Positions 1 through 9,253 of a stretch of 19,256 nt of DNA are shown here, one piece after another. Position numbers and translations under genes: made by a program. Source of the stretch: an uncultured Eggerthellaceae bacterium (GTDB taxonomy: Bacteria > Actinomycetota > Coriobacteriia > Coriobacteriales > Eggerthellaceae); NCBI GenBank assembly GCA_947565915.1, contig CANOHY010000033.1, forward strand, positions 1 through 19,256, written 5' to 3'. The notes under the pieces were generated by a model. That model ran no database searches, was not told where the DNA came from, and worked only from the letters and a program-made list of their open reading frames with translations. Positions within the stretch are counted from its first letter, which is position 1. Every line of letters starts with the position of its first letter.

Positions 1-7
1 CCGAGCC

Positions 8-167
8 CTCTGCAGCTTTCGGTTGGGGCATCATGCCTTGGCTTCGCACCCATGTGCAACGGCGAAATCTGTGACGAACAAGCACATCACATCTACCTGC
101 TAAAGATTTCACCTGCACATGTGGGCTGCAGAATCGGCATGCTACCTCAACCGAAAGCTGCGGAGAG
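8..167 (+). repeat. Long imperfect hairpin element, copy 1
   Basis: This is a roughly 160-nt self-complementary element. The outer arms are GCAGCTTTCGGTTG (12-25) and its match at 148-160, joined through ATCATGCC/GGCATGCT to the family's conserved internal motifs: GCCTTGGCTTCGCACCC at 35-51 on the 5' side and GTGGGCTGCAGAATCGGC at 121-138 on the 3' side. Inside these lies a second stem (ATGTGC with GCACAT) and GAAATCT pairing with AGATTT, closing a loop of about 33 nt. The outer and inner stems differ from those of the other copies but still pair. A T-rich run (179-187) follows the 3' arm, so in the + direction it could also terminate transcription from the unseen gene on the left. I do not recognise the family. 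Confidence 0.8.
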
Positions 168-189
168 CGCAATATTCAATTTTTTCTCC

Positions 190-217
190 TTGACCGATTT
201 TTTGAATGTTGTATAGT
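190..217 (+). promoter_or_regulatory. Sigma-70-type promoter of the licA-licB-like pair
   Basis: TTGACC at 190-195 and TATAGT at 212-217 are separated by 16 nt, close to the vegetative consensus. Transcription would start near 224, about 24 nt before the ATG at 248, leaving a short leader that carries the AAGAAGG ribosome-binding site (237-243). The promoter lies directly downstream of hairpin element copy 1. Confidence 0.7.
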
Positions 218-247
218 TGCCTCTAGCAACCGACCCAAGAAGGCAGC

Positions 248-1156
248 ATGCAAACAGACATATCCGACGCAGACCAAAGCGTCATCGCATCGATTCTCGC
301 GAACCACTTCAACTACCAAGGCGATTTCTCTGCAACCCGTCTTGGCGGACTCACCAACTACAACTATCTTGTACAAGCTGGCGACCTGAACGCAGTGTTC
401 CGCTTGCCCGGCGATGGTACCGAGGGACTGGTCGACCGTGAGGTCGAATGCGCCATAACGAAGGCAGCGAGCAGCATTGGCGTTGATAGCCCCTTGCTCT
501 ACTTCGATCCCGCAACGGGCATCAAGGCTGTGCAGCTCATCCCTCACGCCAACACCATGAGCAAAGAGAAGCTGCAGCAACCCGACAACACTGTGCGTGC
601 CGCAAAGCTCATTCGCAAGCTTCATGACGAAGGCGCTTCCGTCGATTTCCGTTTCGACGTGTTCGAGATGATTCCCCACTACGAAGAGCTCATCGAACAG
701 CATGAGTCGATTGACTGGGAGGGATACGGTGCCCTTCGCGAGCAGCTGATGGCAATCAAACCCCAGCTGCAGGCGAATTCGCTCGCGCTTTGCCACTGCG
801 ATCCCCTTTGCGAGAACTTCGTGCTCGATGCCGAATCGGGTCGCATGTACCTCATTGATTGGGAATACGGCGGCATGAACGACCCCCTGTGGGACGTTGC
901 CGACGTGATAATCGAGAGTGATTACAACCGCAACCAACGCGACCTCTTCCAAGAAAGCTACTTCGGGCGCGCGGCAACCGCTGAGGAAGATCGCATGATC
1001 TCTGCCTACATCGTGCTCATCGACTTCCTCTGGGCGCTCTGGGGCAAGCAGCGCTCCTATTTCGATCACTCGCTCGACTACTACGGACCCGAGCGCTTCG
1101 CTCGAGCCCAACGCAACTACGAAACGCTCCTTGGGCAAGATGGCGCAGGAGCATAG
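248..1156 (+). CDS. LicA-like choline/ethanolamine kinase family phosphotransferase
   Basis: This is a 302-residue aminoglycoside-phosphotransferase-fold kinase of the choline kinase/LicA group. The N-terminal part (about residues 25-75) carries the glycine-rich GGLTNYNY nucleotide-binding region. The Brenner motif LCHCDPLCENF (H, D and N of HxDxxxxN) lies near residues 180-190, and IDWEYGGMNDPLWDVAD with the metal-binding aspartate follows. Such enzymes phosphorylate choline or a related amino alcohol in the cytoplasm with ATP, the first step of phosphocholine decoration of surface glycans. The start at 248 has AAGAAGG just upstream. A LicB-like permease follows 63 nt downstream on the same strand, which supports choline as substrate. 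Another small amino alcohol or a thiamine-type substrate cannot be excluded. No licC or licD is seen nearby. Confidence 0.82.
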   Translation: MQTDISDADQSVIASILANHFNYQGDFSATRLGGLTNYNYLVQAGDLNAVFRLPGDGTEGLVDREVECAITKAASSIGVDSPLLYFDPATGIKAVQLIPHANTMSKEKLQQPDNTVRAAKLIRKLHDEGASVDFRFDVFEMIPHYEELIEQHESIDWEGYGALREQLMAIKPQLQANSLALCHCDPLCENFVLDAESGRMYLIDWEYGGMNDPLWDVADVIIESDYNRNQRDLFQESYFGRAATAEEDRMISAYIVLIDFLWALWGKQRSYFDHSLDYYGPERFARAQRNYETLLGQDGAGA

Positions 1157-1219
1157 CTAGCAAGGTGCACAAGCATTGATAAGGACTTGCTCGAAGGGCA
1201 ATCAAGGAAAGGAAGCATC

Positions 1220-2218
1220 ATGCCATTCGCATTCGGAGCAGCAGTCACTTGGTCATTCTCCACAGTGATCCTGTCTATCGCTCTCGCCAATTCGGCGTTC
1301 AGCGTTGGGGAAGCCGTCGTGCTGGCCTCGTTCATATCCACGTTCCTCAACGACGCCACCTCTGCGTTGTTCATGTGGATCTACCTGGGCGTGAAGCGGC
1401 AACTTAAAGCGTGTTGGCGCGCAATACGCTCGAAGAGCGGCAAATGGCTGCTCCTCGCCTCCGTGCTTGGTGCCCCCATCGGCATGAGCGGCTACATGCT
1501 GGCTATCAACAACATCGGCCCTGCCTACACGGCAGCAATCAGCGCCTTCTTCCCTGCCGTGGGTGCAGCGCTCTCGTATTTCGTGATGCACGAAAAGCTC
1601 AAGGTGTACCAATGGTGCGGACTGTTCGTCAGCTTGATCGCCGTCGCCGTGCTTGGCTGGACGCCCGATGCCACAGCCCCTGGCAATTGGGGTCTTGGCG
1701 TATTCGGCGCGCTGCTCACCGTTTTCGGTTGGGGTTCGGAGGCAGTAATCATGGCCTACGGCATGAAGGATCCCGACGTATCCGACGAGCACGCGCTGCT
1801 GGTTCGCGAGACCACTTCCGCCATCTGCTATGCGGCCATCATCCTGCCTGTTCTGGGCGGTTGGGGCGCTACCGTTTCCGTCTTCCAGACCAGTGCAATG
1901 CCGGTGATCGCCATCGCCGCATGCATCGGCACCATATCGTATCTGTGCTACTACAAGGCTATCGTTCGCATCGGGCCGGCCAAGTCCATGGCCATCAACA
2001 TCACATACTCTGCCTGGGCCATTCCCGTTGCGTTCGTAATGCTCGGTTCGGTTCCCACTCCTACGGGCGTCATCTGCGCCATCGCCATCCTCGTTGGCTC
2101 CATCGTCTGCGCCACCGACGTGAAAGAGCTGTTGGGCAAGAAAGGCGAAGAGAAGGTGGATGCCGTCCTGAACGACGTGGAGGCTGCACCGAAGCAGCTT
2201 GCCAACGAAGAGCAATAG
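1220..2218 (+). CDS. LicB-like DMT/EamA-family permease (choline uptake likely)
   Basis: This 332-residue integral membrane protein has about ten hydrophobic segments in two EamA-like halves. It starts directly with a membrane segment (MPFAFGAAVTWSFSTVIL) and ends in a charged cytoplasmic tail (KELLGKKGEEKVDAV onward). The ATG at 1220 is preferred over the upstream ATG at 1187 because GGAAAGGAAG (1206-1214) sits at proper distance before it and the 11 extra residues are polar. LicB proteins of the drug/metabolite transporter superfamily import choline, and placement 63 nt after a LicA-like kinase supports that role. The substrate is inferred from context, since DMT sequences alone do not show specificity. 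The gene ends at a strong terminator. Confidence 0.78.
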   Translation: MPFAFGAAVTWSFSTVILSIALANSAFSVGEAVVLASFISTFLNDATSALFMWIYLGVKRQLKACWRAIRSKSGKWLLLASVLGAPIGMSGYMLAINNIGPAYTAAISAFFPAVGAALSYFVMHEKLKVYQWCGLFVSLIAVAVLGWTPDATAPGNWGLGVFGALLTVFGWGSEAVIMAYGMKDPDVSDEHALLVRETTSAICYAAIILPVLGGWGATVSVFQTSAMPVIAIAACIGTISYLCYYKAIVRIGPAKSMAINITYSAWAIPVAFVMLGSVPTPTGVICAIAILVGSIVCATDVKELLGKKGEEKVDAVLNDVEAAPKQLANEEQ

Positions 2219-2252
2219 CCCTCTTCGCACTTCGCGAAAGAGCCAACCGACA

Positions 2253-2293
2253 AGAAGGCCGACATGCCATCGAGCATGTCGGCCTTCTCTTTT
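2253..2293 (+). terminator. Rho-independent terminator after the licB-like gene
   Basis: A perfect 15-bp stem (AGAAGGCCGACATGC at 2253-2267 with 2274-2288) closes a 6-nt loop and is followed by CTTTT. It lies 35 nt past the licB-like stop. There is no T-run on the opposite strand, so it should mainly stop + strand transcription, although the hairpin also lies beyond the convergent zinc-ribbon ORF. Confidence 0.9.
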
Positions 2294-2309
2294 GCGCGAG
2301 CGTCGGTGC

Positions 2310-2519
2310 TTACGAAACCTGAGCTCCGCAGCCCTTGCAGAATCGATCCTCTGCACCAAGCTTCATGCCACATTGCGAGCAGAACTTTGCAGCTCCAAGG
2401 GCCGACGTGGTGCCCTCGGCAGGACTAGGCAGGTTCTCGGGTGTCTTTCCGTCTATGTAGTCGAGCATGCTCTTGTACTCAGGCGACTCGCTCCAACGTC
2501 TCAACCACCAGATCGGCAC
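2310..2519 (-). CDS. Small zinc-ribbon ORF overlapping the HAD gene; possible frame-shifted C-terminus
   Basis: This 69-codon frame reads from a GTG at 2519 inside the HAD gene; an ATG at 2468, just past the HAD stop, is an alternative start. The C-terminus is a clear zinc ribbon, KFCSQCGMKLGAEDRFCKGCG, with two CxxC pairs 12 residues apart, a type usually found at protein ends. The middle is a Ser/Pro/Thr-rich linker. No convincing ribosome-binding site precedes either start. The frame is +1 relative to the HAD gene, and its sequence after the HAD stop reads like a helix and linker continuing the phosphatase. It may therefore be an independent coupled gene, the product of +1 frameshifting at the HAD TGA, or a recent frameshift in a fused gene. 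The zinc ribbon is well supported, the gene model is not. Confidence 0.5.
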   Translation of the reverse strand: MPIWWLRRWSESPEYKSMLDYIDGKTPENLPSPAEGTTSALGAAKFCSQCGMKLGAEDRFCKGCGAQVS

Positions 2520-3123
2520 CTGGGCAGGGCTTGCCCAGCTTCACCGTGCGCAATCCGAAATCGTGCATGACTCCTATCGCATAAGCGGCATCGTCGATGC
2601 CCCAGGTTGCGCTGCGCGGCGAACCGAGCACCTCGAGCGCATAGGCGAAGATGGCAGGGTCGCTCTTGAATATGCCCAGGTCCTCGGTTGATATCAGCTC
2701 GCGAAAGCAATGCAGGATGCCCGCATGCTCTAAACCGGCCTCCAGATACCCCCGAGGGCTCGACGAGAGCACCACGCTGGGGATTTTCGCATCATGCGCA
2801 CGATGAACGAACTCCAAAGCGCCGGGAATGGGCTGCGCTTCGTTCCCATAGAAGGTCAGCAAATGCGCATCAAGGTGGTCAAGCACCTCTTGAGCACTGC
2901 CAAGCACACCATATTTCTCATGGAACAGGCGAGCTGTTTCGGCTATCGGAGCTGAGTGAATCTCTACCTCTTCCTCTTGCGTCAAGGGACGCGTAGCAGC
3001 GAACAGGGCGGCTTCAGCCTCTCTCCAAGCATCCAAAGTGTCCAGCAACGTTCCATCGCAATCGAAGATGAGACCTTGAGCATCTCTGAGCACCGTCTCA
3101 AGTCCAAAGGGAACCTGGGTCAT
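2479..3123 (-). CDS. HAD-superfamily hydrolase (PGMB/phosphatase-like, subfamily IA)
   Basis: This 214-residue cytoplasmic HAD protein carries motif I DCDGTLLDT (nucleophile Asp21, general acid Asp23), motif II around VVLSSSP, a lysine motif III near FKSDPAIFAYAL and motif IV GIDDAAYAIG. An alpha-helical cap fills about residues 35-95, typical of the phosphoglycolate phosphatase/beta-phosphoglucomutase group. The substrate cannot be told from sequence. The ATG at 3123 is preferred to one at 3147 because AAAGGAAG lies just before it. The gene is divergent from carB. Its TGA is overlapped in the +1 frame by the zinc-ribbon ORF, which may be its true C-terminus. Confidence 0.82.
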   Translation of the reverse strand: MTQVPFGLETVLRDAQGLIFDCDGTLLDTLDAWREAEAALFAATRPLTQEEEVEIHSAPIAETARLFHEKYGVLGSAQEVLDHLDAHLLTFYGNEAQPIPGALEFVHRAHDAKIPSVVLSSSPRGYLEAGLEHAGILHCFRELISTEDLGIFKSDPAIFAYALEVLGSPRSATWGIDDAAYAIGVMHDFGLRTVKLGKPCPGADLVVETLERVA

Positions 3124-3150
3124 GTTCTTCCTTTCGCGTATTCGCACAGC

Positions 3151-3156
3151 ATTATA
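3151..3156 (-). promoter_or_regulatory. -10 box of the HAD gene
   Basis: The - strand reads TATAAT, a perfect -10 hexamer. TTGAAT lies 19 nt upstream as a weak, long-spaced -35. Transcription would start about 20 nt before the ATG at 3123. On the other strand TAGAAT (3170-3175) is a possible carB -10, without a recognisable -35. Confidence 0.5.
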
Positions 3157-3215
3157 AACGCGCGTGCACTAGAATATTCAAGACGTTCGTAACCCTCATT
3201 TGCAAGGAGAGCCTC

Positions 3216-6446
<3,231 letters not shown>

Positions 6447-6466
6447 GCGTCAAAGCGCTAGCCTGT

Positions 6467-6611
6467 GCTCAGACTTGATGCGCGCTGCCTTGGCTTCGCA
6501 CCCAAACGCTACGGCGAAATCTTTTACTAACCTACAGGTCATCCTAACCTATATGAGATTTCACCTGCGTTTGTGGGCTGCAGAATCGGCAGCGTCACAT
6601 CGAGTCTGAGC
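6467..6611 (+). repeat. Long imperfect hairpin element, copy 2
   Basis: This 145-nt element lies between the ends of carB and the convergent queD-like gene. The outer stem pairs GCTCAGAC (6467-6474) with GTCTGAGC (6604-6611) and continues through CTGCC/GGCAG. The internal motifs are GCCTTGGCTTCGCACCC and GTGGGCTGCAGAATCGGC. They flank an inner stem in which AAACGC pairs with GCGTTT (copy 1 has ATGTGC/GCACAT) and GAAATCT pairs with AGATTT. The 33-nt apical loop resembles that of copy 3. The 3' strand of the outer stem carries GTCACAT opposite a shorter 5' strand, an asymmetric bulge shared with copies 3 and 4. Confidence 0.85.
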
Positions 6612-6635
6612 GCCGAGTCGACTACTTTTAGATAG

Positions 6636-6668
6636 GAAGCCAAGGCAGTGCGCATCAAGCCTGGGCAC
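6636..6668 (-). repeat. Half copy of the hairpin element, inverted relative to copy 2
   Basis: The reverse complement of this stretch matches the 5' arm of copy 2 (6465-6497) almost perfectly: 23 continuous paired positions with one G-T wobble, then 10 more with two mismatches. It stops after the conserved GGCTTC. It may be the remnant of a second, oppositely oriented element, or an extra arm able to pair with copy 2 in place of its normal 3' arm. It ends 15 nt before the queD-like stop. Confidence 0.7.
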
Positions 6669-6682
6669 TTGACCGACTTATC

Positions 6683-7105
6683 TTACGACTTCCTGTAGAA
6701 GGCGCGGTTGTTAGGAGTCTCGTCCACTTCGACTTCGACTACAGGAAGCCCTTGCTCGGCAAGCTTGTCGAATACGTAGTGCGCTAGGTTCTCGGCCGTG
6801 GTCCTGAAGGGCAAAAGGGTGAGCGAGAAGCCCTCCCCTTGCAAAGCCGCGATGGTCTCCGGTGCAAGCGTGCCTTCTTCCACGAGGAACGTGTGGTCAA
6901 GCGATTCAGCGATGCCGCGTACGGCTTTCTTGAACACTCCGAAATCAAGAACCATATCGCGCATTGTGCCTTCGTCTTGCAATTGCTCAGCGCCAAGCGT
7001 TACTTCCATGCGCCAGCGGTGCCCATGGAGGTTCTCGCATTTGCCGTAGTAGTCGGCAAGGAAGTGGGCAGAATCGAATGAAGCTTCGGTTTTCAAGCCA
7101 TACAT
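6683..7105 (-). CDS. queD: QueD-like 6-carboxy-tetrahydropterin synthase family protein
   Basis: This 140-residue tunnelling-fold enzyme of the 6-pyruvoyl-tetrahydropterin synthase/QueD family would convert dihydroneopterin triphosphate to 6-carboxy-tetrahydropterin, an early step of preQ0/queuosine synthesis. Zinc ligands are visible as His14 (FDSAHFL) and the HGH pair (His27, His29). Cys23 of GKCENLHGH is the catalytic cysteine, followed by LDHTFL and the TTAENLAHY glutamate. The start at 7105 (MYGLKTEASFDSAH) is chosen because GGGAGG lies just before it and the family begins there; the longer open frame to 7300 reads through the promoter region and the start of the neighbouring ThrH-like gene. 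queC, queE and queF are not nearby, so QueD rather than another pterin role is inferred from the motifs. Confidence 0.85.
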   Translation of the reverse strand: MYGLKTEASFDSAHFLADYYGKCENLHGHRWRMEVTLGAEQLQDEGTMRDMVLDFGVFKKAVRGIAESLDHTFLVEEGTLAPETIAALQGEGFSLTLLPFRTTAENLAHYVFDKLAEQGLPVVEVEVDETPNNRAFYRKS

Positions 7106-7187
7106 GGCGCCTCCCAAGGAAAGCATCGACTGAAAGAATGGGGCGAGTGGTATTGTAAGGCAAACAAGCTCGAAGAAGGGATTGTCC

Positions 7188-7787
7188 ATGAACATCGTAT
7201 GCCTCGACATGGAAGGTGTGTTGGTTCCCGAAATCTGGATCGCATTCGCTGAGAAATCAGGCATTCCCGAGCTTTCGCGCACCACCCGCGACGAGCCCAA
7301 CTACGATAAGCTCATGGATTTCCGCTTGCGCATCCTACGCGAACATGGCCTGGGACTCAAGGAAATCCAAGATGTTATAGCGGGTATCGATCCTTTGCCA
7401 GGCACTCGGGAATTCCTCTCCGAGCTGCGCATGCTTACGCAGGTGATCATACTGTCCGACACGTTCGAGCAGTTCGCTCAGCCGCTCATGCGCAAGCTCG
7501 ATTGGCCTACCATCTTCTGCAACACGCTCATCGTGGGCGAAGATGGCATGATTGAAGATTACAAGATGCGCTGCCCTAACTCGAAGCTCACTACGGTTCG
7601 TGGGCTCCAATCCATCGGCTTCGATACCATCGCAGCTGGCGACAGCTTCAACGACCTCGCCATGATCAAGGCCTCGAAGGCAGGTTTCCTCTTCCGCACC
7701 ACCGACGAGATTGCTGCCGAGCATCCCCAGATTCCCGCTTTTCGCGAATTTGGTGATTTGCTGCATGCCATCAGAGAAACATTGTGA
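7188..7787 (+). CDS. thrH: ThrH-like phosphoserine phosphatase/homoserine phosphotransferase
   Basis: This 199-residue HAD enzyme resembles ThrH throughout. It opens with CLDMEGVLVPEIW, the DxE form of motif I characteristic of ThrH (usual HADs have DxD), then LPGTREFL, the motif II stretch VIILSDTFEQF, a lysine in NSKLTTV and motif IV AAGDSFNDLAMI. ThrH dephosphorylates phosphoserine and can transfer the phosphate to homoserine, linking serine and threonine synthesis. The family is about 200-205 residues, so it is full length. The ATG at 7188 is preferred over the TTG at 7182 because AAGAAGGG ends 7 nt before it. It is divergent from the queD-like gene, 82 nt apart. Confidence 0.88.
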   Translation: MNIVCLDMEGVLVPEIWIAFAEKSGIPELSRTTRDEPNYDKLMDFRLRILREHGLGLKEIQDVIAGIDPLPGTREFLSELRMLTQVIILSDTFEQFAQPLMRKLDWPTIFCNTLIVGEDGMIEDYKMRCPNSKLTTVRGLQSIGFDTIAAGDSFNDLAMIKASKAGFLFRTTDEIAAEHPQIPAFREFGDLLHAIRETL

Positions 7788-7799
7788 TAACTCATAGCG

Positions 7800-7821
7800 T
7801 AAGCAGCGTGCAAGCTGCTTA
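7800..7821 (+). terminator. Weak terminator-like hairpin after the ThrH-like gene
   Basis: An 8-bp stem (TAAGCAGC with GCTGCTTA) closes a 6-nt loop 12 nt past the stop. No T-run follows, so intrinsic termination would be weak. Confidence 0.3.
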
Positions 7822-7894
7822 GGATTTCACTACCATAGCCATTGGAGTACGCAAGGTTTCATGCATTGCTTGATGCAATTGAAAGGAGCGTTCT

Positions 7895-8893
7895 ATGGCT
7901 TATCAACTGTCCCCTCGCGAGAATTTCCTCGAAATGCAGAGAGGAGGAAACCCCGAACGCTTCGTGAACCAATACGAGTACCTGGCACTTGTGCCTAATC
8001 CCATCATGTGTGCAGCCGAACCGCCTGCACATCCTGGCGATCCCGATAGTGCAGACGGTTGGGGCGTGTGGCACCGCTGGGAACCAGGCCAGCCGGGTTC
8101 ATTCCCTCTACACGACGACGCCCACTTGGTGGTGAAGGACATTGAGACCTGGCGCGACGTGGTGAAGATGCCCCAAACCGACTACCCTGAGGAAGCTTGG
8201 GCACCCTTCGTAGCGATGGCCGAGAGCGTCGATCGCACGCAGCAGTTCTGCACGGCCATGATTGTGCCAGGCATCTTCGAACGCGCGCATCACCTGATGA
8301 AGATCGATGAAGCGCTGCTGAACTTCTATGAAGAGCCCGAAGAGATGCACGCCGTCATCGAATACATCACCGATTACGAGATGAAGGTTGCCGAGGGAGT
8401 GTGCAAGTATCTGAAGCCCGATGCGGTATTCCGTCACGACGATTGGGGCAGCCAGCTCTCGACGTTCATGAGCCCCGATATGTTCGAGGAATTCTTGCTG
8501 GAGCCGTATAAGAAGCTCTATGGCTATTACAAGGATCACGGCGTAGGGCTTATCGTGCACCACAGCGACTCGTATGCCGCCACCTTGGTTCCCTATATGA
8601 TCGAGATTGGCATCGACGTGTGGCAAGGCTGTATGCTCTCAAACGACATTCCAGCGCTCATCGAGCAATATGGCGGGCAAATCTCGTTCATGGGAGGCTT
8701 GGAGAACGGCCGCATCGATCGCGAGGACTGGACGCCCGAATCGGTAATGGCCGAGGTGCAGGACGTGTGCGAGGCTTGCGGCACGAAGTACTTCATCCCC
8801 TGCCTGTGCGCTGGCGGTCCCAGTGCCACCTACGATGGTGTCTACGATGAAGTAACCAAGTGCATCAACGTGGAAAGCGAGCGCATGTTCTAG
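7895..8893 (+). CDS. UroD-family (MtaA/CmuA-like) methyltransferase relative
   Basis: This 332-residue cytoplasmic TIM-barrel protein belongs to the uroporphyrinogen decarboxylase superfamily, on the methylcobamide:CoM methyltransferase/demethylase side. It lacks the usual UroD N-terminal substrate motif. It keeps a likely zinc site: VHHSDSYAATLVPYM (about residues 214-228), the cysteine of DVWQGCM, and IPCLCAGGPS near the C-terminus. FRHDDWGSQLSTFMSPDMF resembles the conserved DDwG/spe-f region of this group. Such proteins move methyl groups between O- or N-methyl substrates, corrinoid proteins and carriers. No corrinoid protein or reactivase gene is beside it. AAAGGAG (7880-7886) supports the start. 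The substrate is unknown. Confidence 0.8.
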   Translation: MAYQLSPRENFLEMQRGGNPERFVNQYEYLALVPNPIMCAAEPPAHPGDPDSADGWGVWHRWEPGQPGSFPLHDDAHLVVKDIETWRDVVKMPQTDYPEEAWAPFVAMAESVDRTQQFCTAMIVPGIFERAHHLMKIDEALLNFYEEPEEMHAVIEYITDYEMKVAEGVCKYLKPDAVFRHDDWGSQLSTFMSPDMFEEFLLEPYKKLYGYYKDHGVGLIVHHSDSYAATLVPYMIEIGIDVWQGCMLSNDIPALIEQYGGQISFMGGLENGRIDREDWTPESVMAEVQDVCEACGTKYFIPCLCAGGPSATYDGVYDEVTKCINVESERMF

Positions 8894-8930
8894 ATCGCGC
8901 CTGCTTTATTCACATCTCGTCTTCAGTTAT

Positions 8931-9042
8931 GTGTTCGCTAGGCTAATGCGCACGGTTAAAGCTTCGCCGCCAAGCGCGACGGCACAAGTGCCTGCGCTTG
9001 TGCGCTCCAGAAATAACCGTGTCACATTGGCCTAGCGAACAC
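8931..9042 (+). repeat. Hairpin element, copy 4 (short-loop variant)
   Basis: This 112-nt element pairs GTGTTCGCTAGG (8931-8942) with CCTAGCGAACAC (9031-9042), continuing through CACGGTTA/TAACCGTG with the GTCACAT bulge on the 3' strand. The family motifs are diverged but recognisable: GCTTCGCCGCC, AAGCGC, GACGGC on the 5' side and CCTGCGCTTGTGCGCT then CAGAAAT on the 3' side. Inner stem pairing is kept (AAGCGC with GCGCTT). The apical part is a short GGCA-CAAG-TGCC hairpin, without the 33-nt loop of the others. Confidence 0.75.
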
Positions 9043-9098
9043 TTGTGAAGAGCATTCGTCTAAGCTACTTGAAGAACTGGCCGTTGTACTTGCTTATG

Positions 9099-9249
9099 TG
9101 TCCTCTGCCTTGATGTGACACGGCCGATTCTGCAGCCCACAAACGCAGGCAAAATTTCATTCATGTTAGGTTGACCAGCAGGTTCGTTAAGAATTTTGCC
9201 GTAGCGTTTGGGTGCGAAGCCAAGGCCGTGCATATCAAGGCAGAGGACA
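9099..9249 (-). repeat. Long imperfect hairpin element, copy 3 (inverted)
   Basis: This 151-nt element is in the opposite orientation to copies 1, 2 and 4. Outer arms TGTCCTCTGCCTTGAT (9099-9114) and the matching 9234-9249 pair over 16 bp, followed by CACGGCC/GGCCGTG. Read on the - strand it has the same GCCTTGGCTTCGCACCC and GTGGGCTGCAGAATCGGC motifs and AAACGC/GCGTTT stem as copy 2. The next stem is GGCAAAATT with AATTTTGCC, where copy 2 has GGCGAAATCT with AGATTTCACC, a compensatory G-C to A-T change. It ends 5 nt from the elp3 stop. Confidence 0.85.
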
Positions 9250-9253
9250 TCTA

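Noticed and set aside
1253..2359. 368-residue open frame on the - strand opposite the licB-like gene
   Set aside because: Hydrophilic Gly/Asp/His-rich reading that crosses the terminator; typical shadow of a membrane protein gene.
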